Assembly: GCF_004339575.1 (NCBI RefSeq)
Contig: NZ_SMFV01000005.1
Span: 62,001-126,000 of the forward strand
Reading direction: 5' to 3'
Length of the DNA: 64,000 bases
DNA from: Phorcysia thermohydrogeniphila
GTDB taxonomy: Bacteria > Aquificota > Aquificia > Desulfurobacteriales > Desulfurobacteriaceae
Positions 51,366 to 59,120 of this stretch are shown piece after piece. Both the position numbers and the translations under genes were made by a program. How positions within the stretch are numbered: the stretch's first letter is position 1; each line of letters begins with the position of its first letter. The notes below the pieces were generated by a model. It was not told the DNA's origin and did not search any database. It saw nothing but the letters and a program-made list of their open reading frames with translations.

Positions 51366-51405
51366 TGTTAAAACAGTGTAAAAAACTCGTTAAAATGATG
51401 TAAAA
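51366..51405. promoter_or_regulatory. Four GTTAAAA/TGTAAAA direct repeats, candidate OmpR-family operator
   Basis: Octamers TGTTAAAA (51366), GTGTAAAA (51376), CGTTAAAA (51388) and ATGTAAAA (51398) are arranged head-to-tail with start distances of 10, 12 and 10 bases, one helical turn each. Winged-helix OmpR/PhoB regulators bind such direct repeats. The array lies between the porin and a divergent OmpR-type regulator and ends three bases before the regulator's ATG. Binding by that protein is inferred. Confidence 0.6.
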
Positions 51406-51408
51406 GAG

Positions 51409-52062
51409 ATGGTGAAAATACTGTTAATAGAAGACGATAAAAGCCTTGCTGAAGAGATTTACGAGGTTTTCACAGACTACGGCTTTGATGTGGAGTTAGG
51501 AACAAGTAGGGACGATATTTTCCGTCGGAACGGTTACTCTTTTCTAATCTTTGACCTTGCCCTATTAGGTATGAAAGGACTTGAAATCTGTCAGGCCGTA
51601 AAGAAGCGGAGGGATATTCCCATCGTTGTTTTGAGTTCTGTCTGTGATGTTAACGTGAAGGTGAAGTGGTTTGAGATGGGGGCCGATGACTTCTTAGTGA
51701 AACCTTTCAGCACGAGGGAGCTCCTTGCTCGGTGTATCGCCATAATGAGGCGCTATAGAGAAAAGCTCAGGAATGTCCTTGAGTTTGAGGGAATGATTTT
51801 GAAGAAAAATGAGGGGCGGGTTATTGTTGATGACAAGAGTGTTGACCTAACTAAGATAGAACTTCAGATACTGGAGCTCCTCATGAGGTATCAGGAGGAG
51901 GTTCTTCCCAAGGAGTTTATCTTAGACAGAGTTTGGGGCAGCAGGAAGAACGCAAGAACCTTGGACGTTTACATTCATAGGCTTAGAAAGAAGTTGGGGA
52001 AGAAGGGTAAACACCTTAAGACTTTGATGAACGTAGGGTATATACTGACAAGGAACGTTTAA
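51409..52062 (+). CDS. Orphan OmpR-family response regulator
   Basis: The 217-residue protein has a receiver domain (acidic E8-D9-D10, phospho-acceptor D49 in FDLALLG, Lys in FLVKPF) and a winged-helix DNA-binding domain (about 120-217, LTKIELQILELLMRY, TLDVYIHRLRKKLG). No sensor kinase is adjacent. It diverges from the porin/actP/acs module, with direct repeats between. ATG at 51409 and GTG at 51412 are both possible starts; the ribosome site is weak. Confidence 0.92.
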   Translation: MVKILLIEDDKSLAEEIYEVFTDYGFDVELGTSRDDIFRRNGYSFLIFDLALLGMKGLEICQAVKKRRDIPIVVLSSVCDVNVKVKWFEMGADDFLVKPFSTRELLARCIAIMRRYREKLRNVLEFEGMILKKNEGRVIVDDKSVDLTKIELQILELLMRYQEEVLPKEFILDRVWGSRKNARTLDVYIHRLRKKLGKKGKHLKTLMNVGYILTRNV

Positions 52063-52075
52063 TAATTAAATAATG

Positions 52076-52918
52076 TTAACTGTCCTGCGTCGTTAGTTCT
52101 GGTCGTGTTAGTTTAACCGGAGAGTTAACCTTCACTGCTGGGCAGATTCTGACACAGTTTAGGCACCTAAGGCAGGCTGGAGAGTTGGGGTCCTTGTAAA
52201 TTTGGTAGTTAACAGGGCAGGATTTTTGACAGAGGTTGCATTCTATACAAGTTTCCTTCTCAAGCTTAAAGTCAACAATACTCAGCTTGTTGAAGATTGA
52301 GAAAAGGGCTCCCAGAGGACAGAAATAGCGGCAAAAAGGCCGTTTTATAAAGATAGAGCCGTATAAGAATATACTTCCGAGGGCTAACTTGAAGAGAAAG
52401 AAAGCTCCTGCCATGTTCAGAATCATCGTGCTGACGGCAACCCAGTAGATACCGGCCTCTACGGTTCCGGTGGGGCAAACCATGCAGAAGTAGTGTTCCT
52501 TAAATAGGTAAGGAAGTAACAGTACTCCAAAAAGTAGCATCAGGTATTTCACGTATACAAAAGGTCTTGGAAGCTCAAACTTGGCAGAAGGGATTTTGTG
52601 AAGAAGGTCCTGAAAGAGACCAAAGGGGCAGACCCAGCCACATATCCACCTGCCAAAACTTGCTGAAACGGCAGCGATAACCCCAAGGGTTAGTAGGGGG
52701 ATTTTGGAAATGACCAGAAAGTGGGAGAGCGTTCCTATGGGACAGGAGTAAACAGAGGCCGGACAGGCGTAACAGTTCATTATTGGCAGAGGAATGGACT
52801 TTAGCTTTCCCGTGTAAAGCCTTGCTGTAAAGAAATTCCACAGGTGAAAATTTGCAAAGATTGCCGTTAAGGACTGGTAGAGTCTTCTATTCCTTAGCAG
52901 CGGTATTCTCAGCATCAC
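52076..52918 (-). CDS. NapH/CcoG-like polyferredoxin membrane protein
   Basis: The 280-residue protein has about five membrane helices, CxxxCP motifs (CGWVCPFGLF, CRYFCPLGAL), extra cysteine pairs in the loops (NCYACPASVYSCP, FCMVCPTG) and two C-terminal [4Fe-4S] motifs (CIECNLCQKSCPVN and CLRCLNCVRICP). It resembles NapH but lies away from the nap genes with a small CxxC protein and mrp. Membrane electron transfer to an unknown acceptor is likely. Confidence 0.85.
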   Translation of the reverse strand: MMLRIPLLRNRRLYQSLTAIFANFHLWNFFTARLYTGKLKSIPLPIMNCYACPASVYSCPIGTLSHFLVISKIPLLTLGVIAAVSASFGRWICGWVCPFGLFQDLLHKIPSAKFELPRPFVYVKYLMLLFGVLLLPYLFKEHYFCMVCPTGTVEAGIYWVAVSTMILNMAGAFFLFKLALGSIFLYGSIFIKRPFCRYFCPLGALFSIFNKLSIVDFKLEKETCIECNLCQKSCPVNYQIYKDPNSPACLRCLNCVRICPAVKVNSPVKLTRPELTTQDS

Positions 52919-53061
52919 TTAATTCCTATGCAGGTAAGGCACAAGATTTTTCCGTTGTTCCAAATAACCCTCAGCTCATCCCTGTAGATGCCGAAGAGTA
53001 CTGTAAAGATTGACAGGAGCAGGAGAGCTCCTGCCAGTACCTTCTTATTTTTATCCGTCAC
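52915..53061 (-). CDS. Small single-span membrane protein with C-terminal CLTC
   Basis: From GTG at 53061, nine bases after GGAGAGGG, a 48-residue protein is read: a short basic N-terminus, one membrane helix (VLAGALLLLSIFTVLFG) and the tail NNGKILCLTCIGIK with a CxxC at the end. It overlaps mrp at its start and the NapH-like gene by four bases at its end, so the three are coupled. It may be a subunit of the NapH-like protein or a thiol carrier. Confidence 0.65.
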   Translation of the reverse strand: MTDKNKKVLAGALLLLSIFTVLFGIYRDELRVIWNNGKILCLTCIGIK

Positions 53062-53941
53062 CTTTACTACCCTCTCCTGTAACCTCAAGAACCTTGTCAA
53101 CTATCTGGGAAAATGCTTTTGCAGAGCGGCTTTCTGGGTGTGATACTACTACCGGCACCCCTTTATCTCCAGCTTCAACAACTGTTGGTTCTACGGGTAC
53201 TCTGCCGAGGAACGGAATTCCGAGCTCTTCTGCAGCCTTCTCTCCGCCGCCTTTCTTGAAGAGCTCTATCTCTTTTCCGCAGTGGGGGCAGATAAGGCCA
53301 CTCATGTTTTCAACTATTCCGATAACAGGGACGTTCATCATTTTGGCAAAGCTAATGGACTTTCTCGTGTCAAGGAGTGAGACTTCCTGAGGTGTTGTTA
53401 CAATGATAAACCCGTCCATCGGCTTTATTAGCTGTCCAACGCTTAGTGCCTCATCGCCTGTTCCCGGCGGAAGGTCAACTATGAGGAAGTCAAGCTCTCC
53501 CCAGTCAATTTCTGCCAAGAACTGCTTTATTGCCTGATGCTTGAGAGGGCCTCTCCACACTACAGGCTGGTCTGGATTTTCAAGGAGGAAGGCCATAGAT
53601 ACCACTCTTAAGTTTGGCATTCCAAGGGGAATGAAGGGCTTTATCGTCTGGGACTCTGGATCTGCAAAGAGCCTCTGACCTTCTGCACCAAGCATCTTGG
53701 CAACGTTTGGCCCGTGAAGGTCTGCATCAAGGAGGCCTACCTTAAATCCTCTTTTTGCGAGCTCCGTTGCAATGTTTGTTGCGACGGTCGTTTTTCCGAC
53801 GCCTCCCTTACCGCTTAAGACGCCGATTTTGTGCTTTATCTTTGAAAGGTTGCACGTAAGTTTTACGTCCATTGGGTCCTGAGCTGTTTGACAGGCGCTT
53901 TTATGGGGACATCCTTCGCACTTTTTCTCGTCGTATCCCAT
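53051..53941 (-). CDS. mrp: Mrp/ApbC-type Fe-S cluster carrier ATPase
   Basis: The 296-residue P-loop protein has GVLSGKGGVGKTTVATNIA (deviant Walker A), LDADLHGPNVAKMLG, DLPPGTGDEAL and the cluster-binding CPHC near residue 225 (LICPHCGKEIE). A Cys-rich N-terminus (CEGCPHKSAC) precedes it. It carries or assembles [4Fe-4S] clusters, fitting the Fe-S-rich neighbour genes. Confidence 0.95.
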   Translation of the reverse strand: MGYDEKKCEGCPHKSACQTAQDPMDVKLTCNLSKIKHKIGVLSGKGGVGKTTVATNIATELAKRGFKVGLLDADLHGPNVAKMLGAEGQRLFADPESQTIKPFIPLGMPNLRVVSMAFLLENPDQPVVWRGPLKHQAIKQFLAEIDWGELDFLIVDLPPGTGDEALSVGQLIKPMDGFIIVTTPQEVSLLDTRKSISFAKMMNVPVIGIVENMSGLICPHCGKEIELFKKGGGEKAAEELGIPFLGRVPVEPTVVEAGDKGVPVVVSHPESRSAKAFSQIVDKVLEVTGEGSKGDG

Positions 53942-53943
53942 AT

Positions 53944-54726
53944 CTAACCTCCCAAGTGTTTGTGAACTATTCTAAAAAGTTCTGGGTAAGTATTCAGGGA
54001 TGCTCCTATTATGTTCCCGGACTCTAAGAACTTCCTTTCACCGTTAAAGTCGCTCACTTTTCCACCGGCCTCTTCAATGAGGAGAACACCTGCGGCTATA
54101 TCCCACGGGTGGAGGAACATTTCCCAGAAGCCGTCAAAAACGCCTTTAGCCGTGTAGGCAAGGTCAAGGGCAGCAGAACCGCAGCGTCTTATCCCAGATA
54201 CGGAAAGGAAGACCTCCTTAAAACACTTCAGGTAGTCATCAAGGTACTTTTTCCCCCTAAAGGGAAATCCCGTAGCTATTAACGCCTCTTCAAAAGTCCT
54301 ATCACTTACCTTGATTCTCTTCCCGTTACAGTAAGCTCCGCTTCCCTTCTCCGCTGTAAAGACCGTTTCTAAGGCCGGAGCGTTCACAACTGCGGCGACC
54401 AGCTCTCCCTTAAACTCCACTCCGATTGAGACACAGAAGGCCGGCAATCCGTGAATGAAGTTCTTTGTTCCGTCTAATGGGTCTATGTACCACTTCCAGT
54501 CGTTTCCTCCGTGAAGACCACTTTCCTCTGCAACTATAGTGTGGTGCGGGAACGTATCCTTTATAGTCTTAATAATAATCATTTCAGATTTTTTGTCAGC
54601 TTCCGTTACGTAGTCGTTCTTGGCTTTAAGCTCCACTTGGAGCTCGTTAAGGTGGGCAAAGTACTCCATTAGCGTCTCTGCAGCTCTCTCAGCAGCTTTT
54701 ATTGCCGTTTCAATAACCTTGTCCAT
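53944..54726 (-). CDS. suhB: Inositol monophosphatase family protein
   Basis: The 260-residue Mg-dependent phosphatase has EESG, WYIDPLDGTKNFIHGLP and the C-terminal PWDIAAGVLLIEEAGG, the three metal-binding motifs. It may act on inositol phosphates, fructose bisphosphate or NADP; not decidable here. ATG at 54726 is chosen over TTG at 54729 by its distance from AGGAG. It overlaps the upstream short gene. Confidence 0.92.
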   Translation of the reverse strand: MDKVIETAIKAAERAAETLMEYFAHLNELQVELKAKNDYVTEADKKSEMIIIKTIKDTFPHHTIVAEESGLHGGNDWKWYIDPLDGTKNFIHGLPAFCVSIGVEFKGELVAAVVNAPALETVFTAEKGSGAYCNGKRIKVSDRTFEEALIATGFPFRGKKYLDDYLKCFKEVFLSVSGIRRCGSAALDLAYTAKGVFDGFWEMFLHPWDIAAGVLLIEEAGGKVSDFNGERKFLESGNIIGASLNTYPELFRIVHKHLGG

Positions 54727-54967
54727 CAAAGTCTCCTGCTCCTGTGGGTTTGTAAGAGATGGAGATTAGATTGCCGTTTTCCAGCAAGTATTCTACCGTG
54801 AAGGTGTGGTGGTATGAGACGTAAGAAACGTTTCTTGACGAGAGTAAGCTTTGGGTGTGGAATATTGCCTCATCCCACGTTTCAAGGTCCCTGAACTCAA
54901 CTTTTAAGTCAAAACCTTTGATAGTAAAGGCTTTCTCTACGGCAGCTATAAACTCGTCTGAGAGCAT
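54710..54967 (-). CDS. Short unknown protein upstream of suhB
   Basis: The 85-residue product has alternating helix and strand segments (DLKVEFRDLETWDEAIF, YHHTFTVEYLLENGNLISISYKP) and no motif I recognise. AAGGAG precedes its ATG, and it overlaps suhB by 17 bases, so it is probably translated. The tnpB element begins 39 bases upstream of its start and may have separated it from its promoter. Confidence 0.6.
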   Translation of the reverse strand: MLSDEFIAAVEKAFTIKGFDLKVEFRDLETWDEAIFHTQSLLSSRNVSYVSYHHTFTVEYLLENGNLISISYKPTGAGDFDGQGY

Positions 54968-55005
54968 GTTCCTTCTCCTTTGGGAGTAGCAGTTATTTTA
55001 TACTA

Positions 55006-55130
55006 GTGAACTACTCCTCATTGAGATGAGGAGCTTCCCGCCTCAACGAGTGCAACCGCACTCTCCACGGGCGTAAGTTCGGGTCGTTCCAACCCTACCG
55101 CTCGTATGGTGAGCGACCCCTTTATGAGTT
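55006..55130 (-). ncRNA. Putative omega RNA (reRNA) at the tnpB 3' end
   Basis: The 3' end of tnpB and the element's right end can fold into nested stems: GGGTCG/CGACCC (55081-55086 with 55114-55119), CGCTC/GAGCG inside it, GAGTGC/GCACTC with loop GGTT on the RNA strand (55048-55063), CCCG/CGGG around it, and the terminal CTCCTCAT/ATGAGGAG hairpin. TnpB guide RNAs come from this region in known elements. The guide would be the minus-strand bases below 55006. Limits are approximate. Confidence 0.45.
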
Positions 55131-56199
55131 TCAGTCCCTCTTTCAAGAGGTTTAGGCTCGCATTGTAATCCCTATTGTGTTGTGTTCCACAGTTAGGACA
55201 CTTCCATTTCCTATCAGACAGTTTGAGATTTTCGTTCTTGTAGCCACATACAGAGCAGAGCTTTGATGAGGGATAGAACGGGTTTATCTTGACCAGTTTC
55301 CTACCGTAGAACTTTGCTTTATACTCCAGATAGGAGATGAACCTTCTCCAGCTCGCGTTTGCTATGTGTTTGGAAAGTTTACTGTTCTGGAGTAATCCCT
55401 TGACTTTTAAGCCTTCCACTATTACGGCTTGGTTATCGCCGATTATTCTCTTGCTTAGTTTGTGTAGAAAGTCATTTCTCTGGTTCACTATTTTTTCGTT
55501 AAGCTTTGCTATCCTTTTTTGAAGTTTACGGTATTTGTTACTACCCTTTACTTTCCTTGATAATTTTCTTTGGAGTTTTTTGAGTCTCTTTTCCGTCTTC
55601 AACAGGTACTTCGGATTTTCTATCTTCTCTCCCGTTGATAGGGTACAGAAGTGGGTAATTCCTAAGTCTATCGCTACTACCTTATCTGTTTGTGGAAGTG
55701 GTTTTATTTCTCTATCAACAAGTATGTTGAGGTAAAACTTCCCGGACGGTAGTTTAGTGATTGAAATGCTTTTAACTCTTCCCTCTATCTCCCTGTGTTT
55801 TTTGAACTTTATCGGTGTTTTAAGTTTCGGTATCTTGATTTTGTTTCCCTCTATACGGAAATGTTGAGGTATTGATACGCTATTTATTCTCTTTTTACTC
55901 TTGAACTTAGGAAATTTCGCAAGTCCTTTAAAGAAGTTCTTAAACGCTCTATCGAGCCACTTTATTGCTTCTTGAAGTGATTGACTGTTTGCTTCTTTGA
56001 GAAATGGAAATTTCTCTTTAAGTTTAGGCAGTAATTTCTTGTATTCGTAGTAATTCCAACTCTTCCCTTCCCTTTCATAATTTTCTTTGGTTATTTCAAG
56101 GAGCTTGTTGTAGACAAACCTGCAGTGTCCTATCTGGCGGTTTAAAAACTCTACCTGCTCTTTCGTAGGGTAAAGTCTGAATCTGTAAACGTAAAGCAT
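55018..56199 (-). CDS. tnpB: TnpB, RNA-guided endonuclease of the IS200/IS605 family
   Basis: The 393-residue protein has the OrfB N-terminal helix-turn-helix region (YRFRLYPTKEQVEFLNRQIG), a central wedge domain, a RuvC nuclease with all three acidic residues (D178 in AIDLGITHF, E262 in VIVEGLKVKGL, D344 in HNRDYNAS) and a zinc finger between them (C315, C318, C334, C337). It is intact and typical length. TnpB uses an RNA made from the element's right end to cut DNA next to a TAM, helping element retention. The last 30 residues overlap the guide RNA region. Confidence 0.95.
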   Translation of the reverse strand: MLYVYRFRLYPTKEQVEFLNRQIGHCRFVYNKLLEITKENYEREGKSWNYYEYKKLLPKLKEKFPFLKEANSQSLQEAIKWLDRAFKNFFKGLAKFPKFKSKKRINSVSIPQHFRIEGNKIKIPKLKTPIKFKKHREIEGRVKSISITKLPSGKFYLNILVDREIKPLPQTDKVVAIDLGITHFCTLSTGEKIENPKYLLKTEKRLKKLQRKLSRKVKGSNKYRKLQKRIAKLNEKIVNQRNDFLHKLSKRIIGDNQAVIVEGLKVKGLLQNSKLSKHIANASWRRFISYLEYKAKFYGRKLVKINPFYPSSKLCSVCGYKNENLKLSDRKWKCPNCGTQHNRDYNASLNLLKEGLKLIKGSLTIRAVGLERPELTPVESAVALVEAGSSSSQ

Positions 56200-56332
56200 C
56201 GTTTGTTTTCAAAACCTCTTAAAATTAATTTAAGCTTAAAGCTTCTCAAAACAACGGCTTACGCCGTGCGCTGTATCTCTCCTTTGAAAAGGAGAGGATT
56301 AGCGTAAAGTTTATCCTAAAAGTGGAGGATGG

Positions 56333-56980
56333 ATGGCTGTAATAGCAGTTGTTGAGGATGATATCTCTATTGGGAGTCTGCTAAAGAGAATTCTTTCCGC
56401 AGAAGGGTTTACGGTAAGGCACTACTTGACTGCTGAGAATTTTTTAAATGATTTCCTTGAGTACGGGAGAGAGTGCGACCTTTTAATACTTGACGTTATG
56501 CTTCCGGGAATGGACGGAATTAAGACCTGTCGTTTTTTAAGGCAGAGGGGGGTAGATATACCTATCTTAATGCTTACAGCACTCTCGGAAGAGGAGGATA
56601 AGGTTCTTGGCCTTGACAGCGGGGCTGATGACTACGTGACGAAACCTTTTGGGATGAAAGAACTCCTTGCCAGAGTGCGGGCGCTTTTGAGGAGAAGGGG
56701 GAGTTCTTTTAAAGAAGAAGTGAAGGAGGAAGTTCTCTTCACGGATGAAGGAGTAGTAATTGAGGGTAGGAGCGTTAACTTAACGAAAAAGGAGAGGGAA
56801 CTTTTAAAGGTTCTCGTTGAAAACAGGGGAAGAGCCGTTACGAAGGAGGAGCTCTTCCTTAAAGTCTGGGGGAGTGCAGACGTTTCCATCAGGACGGTGG
56901 ACGTTCACATAAAGCACCTTAGGGATAAACTCGGTGGAAGGATAAGGACCGTCTGGGGAGTGGGGTATAAGTTTGAGTAG
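56333..56980 (+). CDS. OmpR/PhoB-family response regulator
   Basis: The 215-residue regulator has a receiver domain (E8-D9-D10, phospho-acceptor D54 in [10 protein letters not shown], Thr-Ala in [11 protein letters not shown], Lys in YVTKPFG) and a C-terminal winged helix (about 120-215, [32 protein letters not shown]). TGGAGGAT lies before the ATG. It overlaps the kinase gene by eight bases. The tnpB element sits directly upstream and may have changed its control. Confidence 0.94.
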   Translation: MAVIAVVEDDISIGSLLKRILSAEGFTVRHYLTAENFLNDFLEYGRECDLLILDVMLPGMDGIKTCRFLRQRGVDIPILMLTALSEEEDKVLGLDSGADDYVTKPFGMKELLARVRALLRRRGSSFKEEVKEEVLFTDEGVVIEGRSVNLTKKERELLKVLVENRGRAVTKEELFLKVWGSADVSIRTVDVHIKHLRDKLGGRIRTVWGVGYKFE

Positions 56981-57878
56981 GGAGATTTTACTGAGGATTC
57001 AGAATCTAAGGGACGATATTCTTTTTGTTGATAGAAAGGGCTACGTTGTAGGTAAAAGCAAGAGACTCTGGGATTATTACCCTTACGGCGAGACCGTTAA
57101 AGGTTTTGAAGAGGCTGTAGAGACAGGAAGGAGTTTTTTTGAAGTAGAGGAAGGAGAAAGAATCTATCGGTTTGAGGTAACAAAACTAAATGAAGAGCTC
57201 CTTATTGTCGTCAAGAAGGACGTTTCCTGCGAAAGGAGACTTAAAAAGGTTAAGAAGGAAATAGTTTCAATCATATCTCACGAGCTTAAAACCCCCCTTA
57301 CGGTTATAAGAGGAAACGTTGAATACCTCTTGAACTATGGAGAGTGCGGGGAAAAGGAGCTCCTTGAAGAGGTAATCAGGAAAGTAGAGAAGATAGAGGA
57401 GATAGTCGCCGGAGCTCAAAAACTTTTTTCTTCGGCTAAGGAGTTTTCGGAAGTTAAGCTAAAGCCTGTGGTTGAGTCTGTCCTTGAAACTTTCAAAGAG
57501 AAGATTGAAGAAAAGAGCTTGAATCTAAAGGTCTACCTTGAGGATGTTTCTGCATTCTGTGAGAGGATACTCTTTGAGCAGCTTGTAAAGAACCTTGTTG
57601 ATAACGCTTTGAAGTTTACTGAGAAAGGAGAGATTGAGGTACGCTTAGAGAAGAGAGAAGGAGAGATTGTGTTAACAGTCAGGGATACTGGGGTTGGGAT
57701 TCCGAGGGAACTCCTTCCTGTGGTATTTGAGAAGTACGTAAAGTCGCCTATAAGCTCCGGCCACGGCATCGGCCTTTCTGTTGTTAGGGAGATTGTCCGC
57801 TTTCACGGCTGGAAAATTGAAATTGAAACTGAGGAAGGAAAGGGAACAACTGTTAGAGTGGAAATTCCTGTCTCTTAG
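56973..57878 (+). CDS. Soluble sensor histidine kinase, PhoR-like
   Basis: The 301-residue kinase has no membrane segment. A short PAS-like N-terminal part (about 1-85, [14 protein letters not shown]) is followed by HisKA (H103 in [13 protein letters not shown]), and HATPase_c with N box [13 protein letters not shown]1 VRDTGVGIP and G2 GHGIGLSVV. It is paired with the upstream regulator. The start codon is TTG inside the regulator's last codons. The signal is unknown; no pho genes are adjacent. Confidence 0.92.
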   Translation: MSREILLRIQNLRDDILFVDRKGYVVGKSKRLWDYYPYGETVKGFEEAVETGRSFFEVEEGERIYRFEVTKLNEELLIVVKKDVSCERRLKKVKKEIVSIISHELKTPLTVIRGNVEYLLNYGECGEKELLEEVIRKVEKIEEIVAGAQKLFSSAKEFSEVKLKPVVESVLETFKEKIEEKSLNLKVYLEDVSAFCERILFEQLVKNLVDNALKFTEKGEIEVRLEKREGEIVLTVRDTGVGIPRELLPVVFEKYVKSPISSGHGIGLSVVREIVRFHGWKIEIETEEGKGTTVRVEIPVS

Positions 57879-57924
57879 TCTGTGGTACACTTAGACCAAA
57901 CTTACTCTTTTTTAGGAGCTGCCG

Positions 57925-58857
57925 ATGAAGTTTGTCATTTTCGGCACAGGAGGGGTAGGCGGTTTTTACGGCGGGATGATTGCAAGGGGTGGCAATGAAG
58001 TTGTTTTTATTGCAAGGGGCGAAAAACTAAAAGCTATGAAGGAGAAAGGTTTAACAGTTAAAAGTTTTAAGCACGGCCAGTGGACCGTTAAAGAGGATGG
58101 AAGGAGGGTTTTTTTTACAGATAAACCTTTGGAGGCTGGTAAGGCGGACGTAGTTCTTGTCTGCGTAAAGTCCTACGATACTGAAAAAGTAGCCCCTCGG
58201 ATAAAGCCCCTTCTTAAAGAGGATACCGTTGTAGTCTCTGTTCAAAACGGTATAGAGAACGAGGAGATTCTTGCCAAGTTCTTGGGGGAAAAGCACGTCC
58301 TTGGAGCTACAGCCTTTATTGGTGCTTACGTTAAAGAGCCGGGAGTTGTCGTCCACGAGGCGGCTGGACTCCTTGAGATAGGTGAGATGACGGGAGAAGT
58401 TACTGAAAGGGTTGAAAGGCTCGTTGAAGAGCTTAAAAGGTGTGGAATTGAAGCAAGAGTTTCAAGGGACATTCGCTATACCCTGTGGAAAAAACTCGTT
58501 TGGAACGTTGCCTTTAATCCCTACTCCGTGATAACGAGAGCTACCGTCGGTGAAATGCTTGAAATGCCTGAAACCTATGAGGTGCTTAAGAATCTAATGC
58601 TTGAGTGCTATAAAGTGGCCGAAAGCTACGGCGTAAAGCTTAAACCCAAAGTTATGGAGAACTACCTACGCTCTTCCCCAGACCTCAAAAACTACAAGAC
58701 CTCTATGCTACTTGACTTTGAAAGGGGTAAGCCAATAGAGCTTGAAGGTATTACTGGAGCTCTCATAAGGAAGGCAGAGGAGAAGGGAGTTCCAGTGCCT
58801 TACAACCGATGTGTTTACGCAACTGTGAAGCTTTTAGATAGGAAGAGGTGGAAATGA
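57925..58857 (+). CDS. panE: 2-dehydropantoate 2-reductase family protein
   Basis: The 310-residue protein has the NADP loop FGTGGVGGFYGGMIARGG, VLVCVKSYDTE, SVQNGIENEE, the catalytic-lysine region TLWKKLVWNVAFNPYSVIT and a C-terminal DFERGKPIELEGITGALI. These fit PanE/ApbA, which makes pantoate for coenzyme A; together with coaX it covers part of that pathway. Some homologues are not true PanE. Stop overlaps the next ATG. Confidence 0.9.
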   Translation: MKFVIFGTGGVGGFYGGMIARGGNEVVFIARGEKLKAMKEKGLTVKSFKHGQWTVKEDGRRVFFTDKPLEAGKADVVLVCVKSYDTEKVAPRIKPLLKEDTVVVSVQNGIENEEILAKFLGEKHVLGATAFIGAYVKEPGVVVHEAAGLLEIGEMTGEVTERVERLVEELKRCGIEARVSRDIRYTLWKKLVWNVAFNPYSVITRATVGEMLEMPETYEVLKNLMLECYKVAESYGVKLKPKVMENYLRSSPDLKNYKTSMLLDFERGKPIELEGITGALIRKAEEKGVPVPYNRCVYATVKLLDRKRWK

Positions 58858-59120
58858 GGATAAAGTTGGTTCTTTTCTCTTCAAAGGAGTGTGGGAGGTG
58901 TTCGGCCTTAAGGCCAAAGCTTGAGGAGCTTGCCTTAAGTTACGGGGCTTCCTTTGAGGAAGTGGACATTGACAGAAACCCTGAAGTTGCAGCCGAGAAA
59001 ATGGTTTTCACCGCTCCGGCTGTTATCCTTGAAGTTGACGGAAAGGAGTCTGCAAGGTGGGCGGGGATATTCCCTCTTACCATGATAGAGTCTTTACTTA
59101 GGAGAATTACAGCTCCCTGA
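58854..59120 (+). CDS. Small thioredoxin-fold protein
   Basis: From ATG at 58854 (GAGGTGGAA upstream) the 88-residue product has the thioredoxin pattern KLVLFSSKECGRCSALRPKLEELA with active-site CGRC, EVDIDRNPEVAAE, and the cis-proline segment FTAPAVILEVDGKE. It resembles small redox thioredoxins/glutaredoxins of thermophiles. A GTG six bases earlier falls in the ribosome site. It converges on the CNNM gene with a 14-base overlap. Confidence 0.85.
   Translation: MRIKLVLFSSKECGRCSALRPKLEELALSYGASFEEVDIDRNPEVAAEKMVFTAPAVILEVDGKESARWAGIFPLTMIESLLRRITAP

Larger units (their letters stand above)
55006..56303 (-). mobile_element. IS605-family tnpB-only element (no tnpA)
   Basis: The element holds one gene, tnpB. 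The right end is put at 55006, where the minus strand reads GAGGAGTAGTTCAC after an 8-bp hairpin (55014-55033), a typical IS605-family right end. The left end is put near 56303, after hairpins 56254-56267 (ACGGC-TTAC-GCCGT) and 56277-56296 (CTCTCCTT-TGAA-AAGGAGAG). The minus strand carries TTTAC at 56304-56308 just outside, a plausible target/TAM. No TnpA is present, so it needs a helper in trans. The ends are inferred. Confidence 0.65.

Noticed and set aside
55014-55033. Hairpin after tnpB as an ordinary terminator
   Set aside because: There is no T-tract on the minus strand after it (GTAGTTCAC follows); it fits an IS605 right-end hairpin better.
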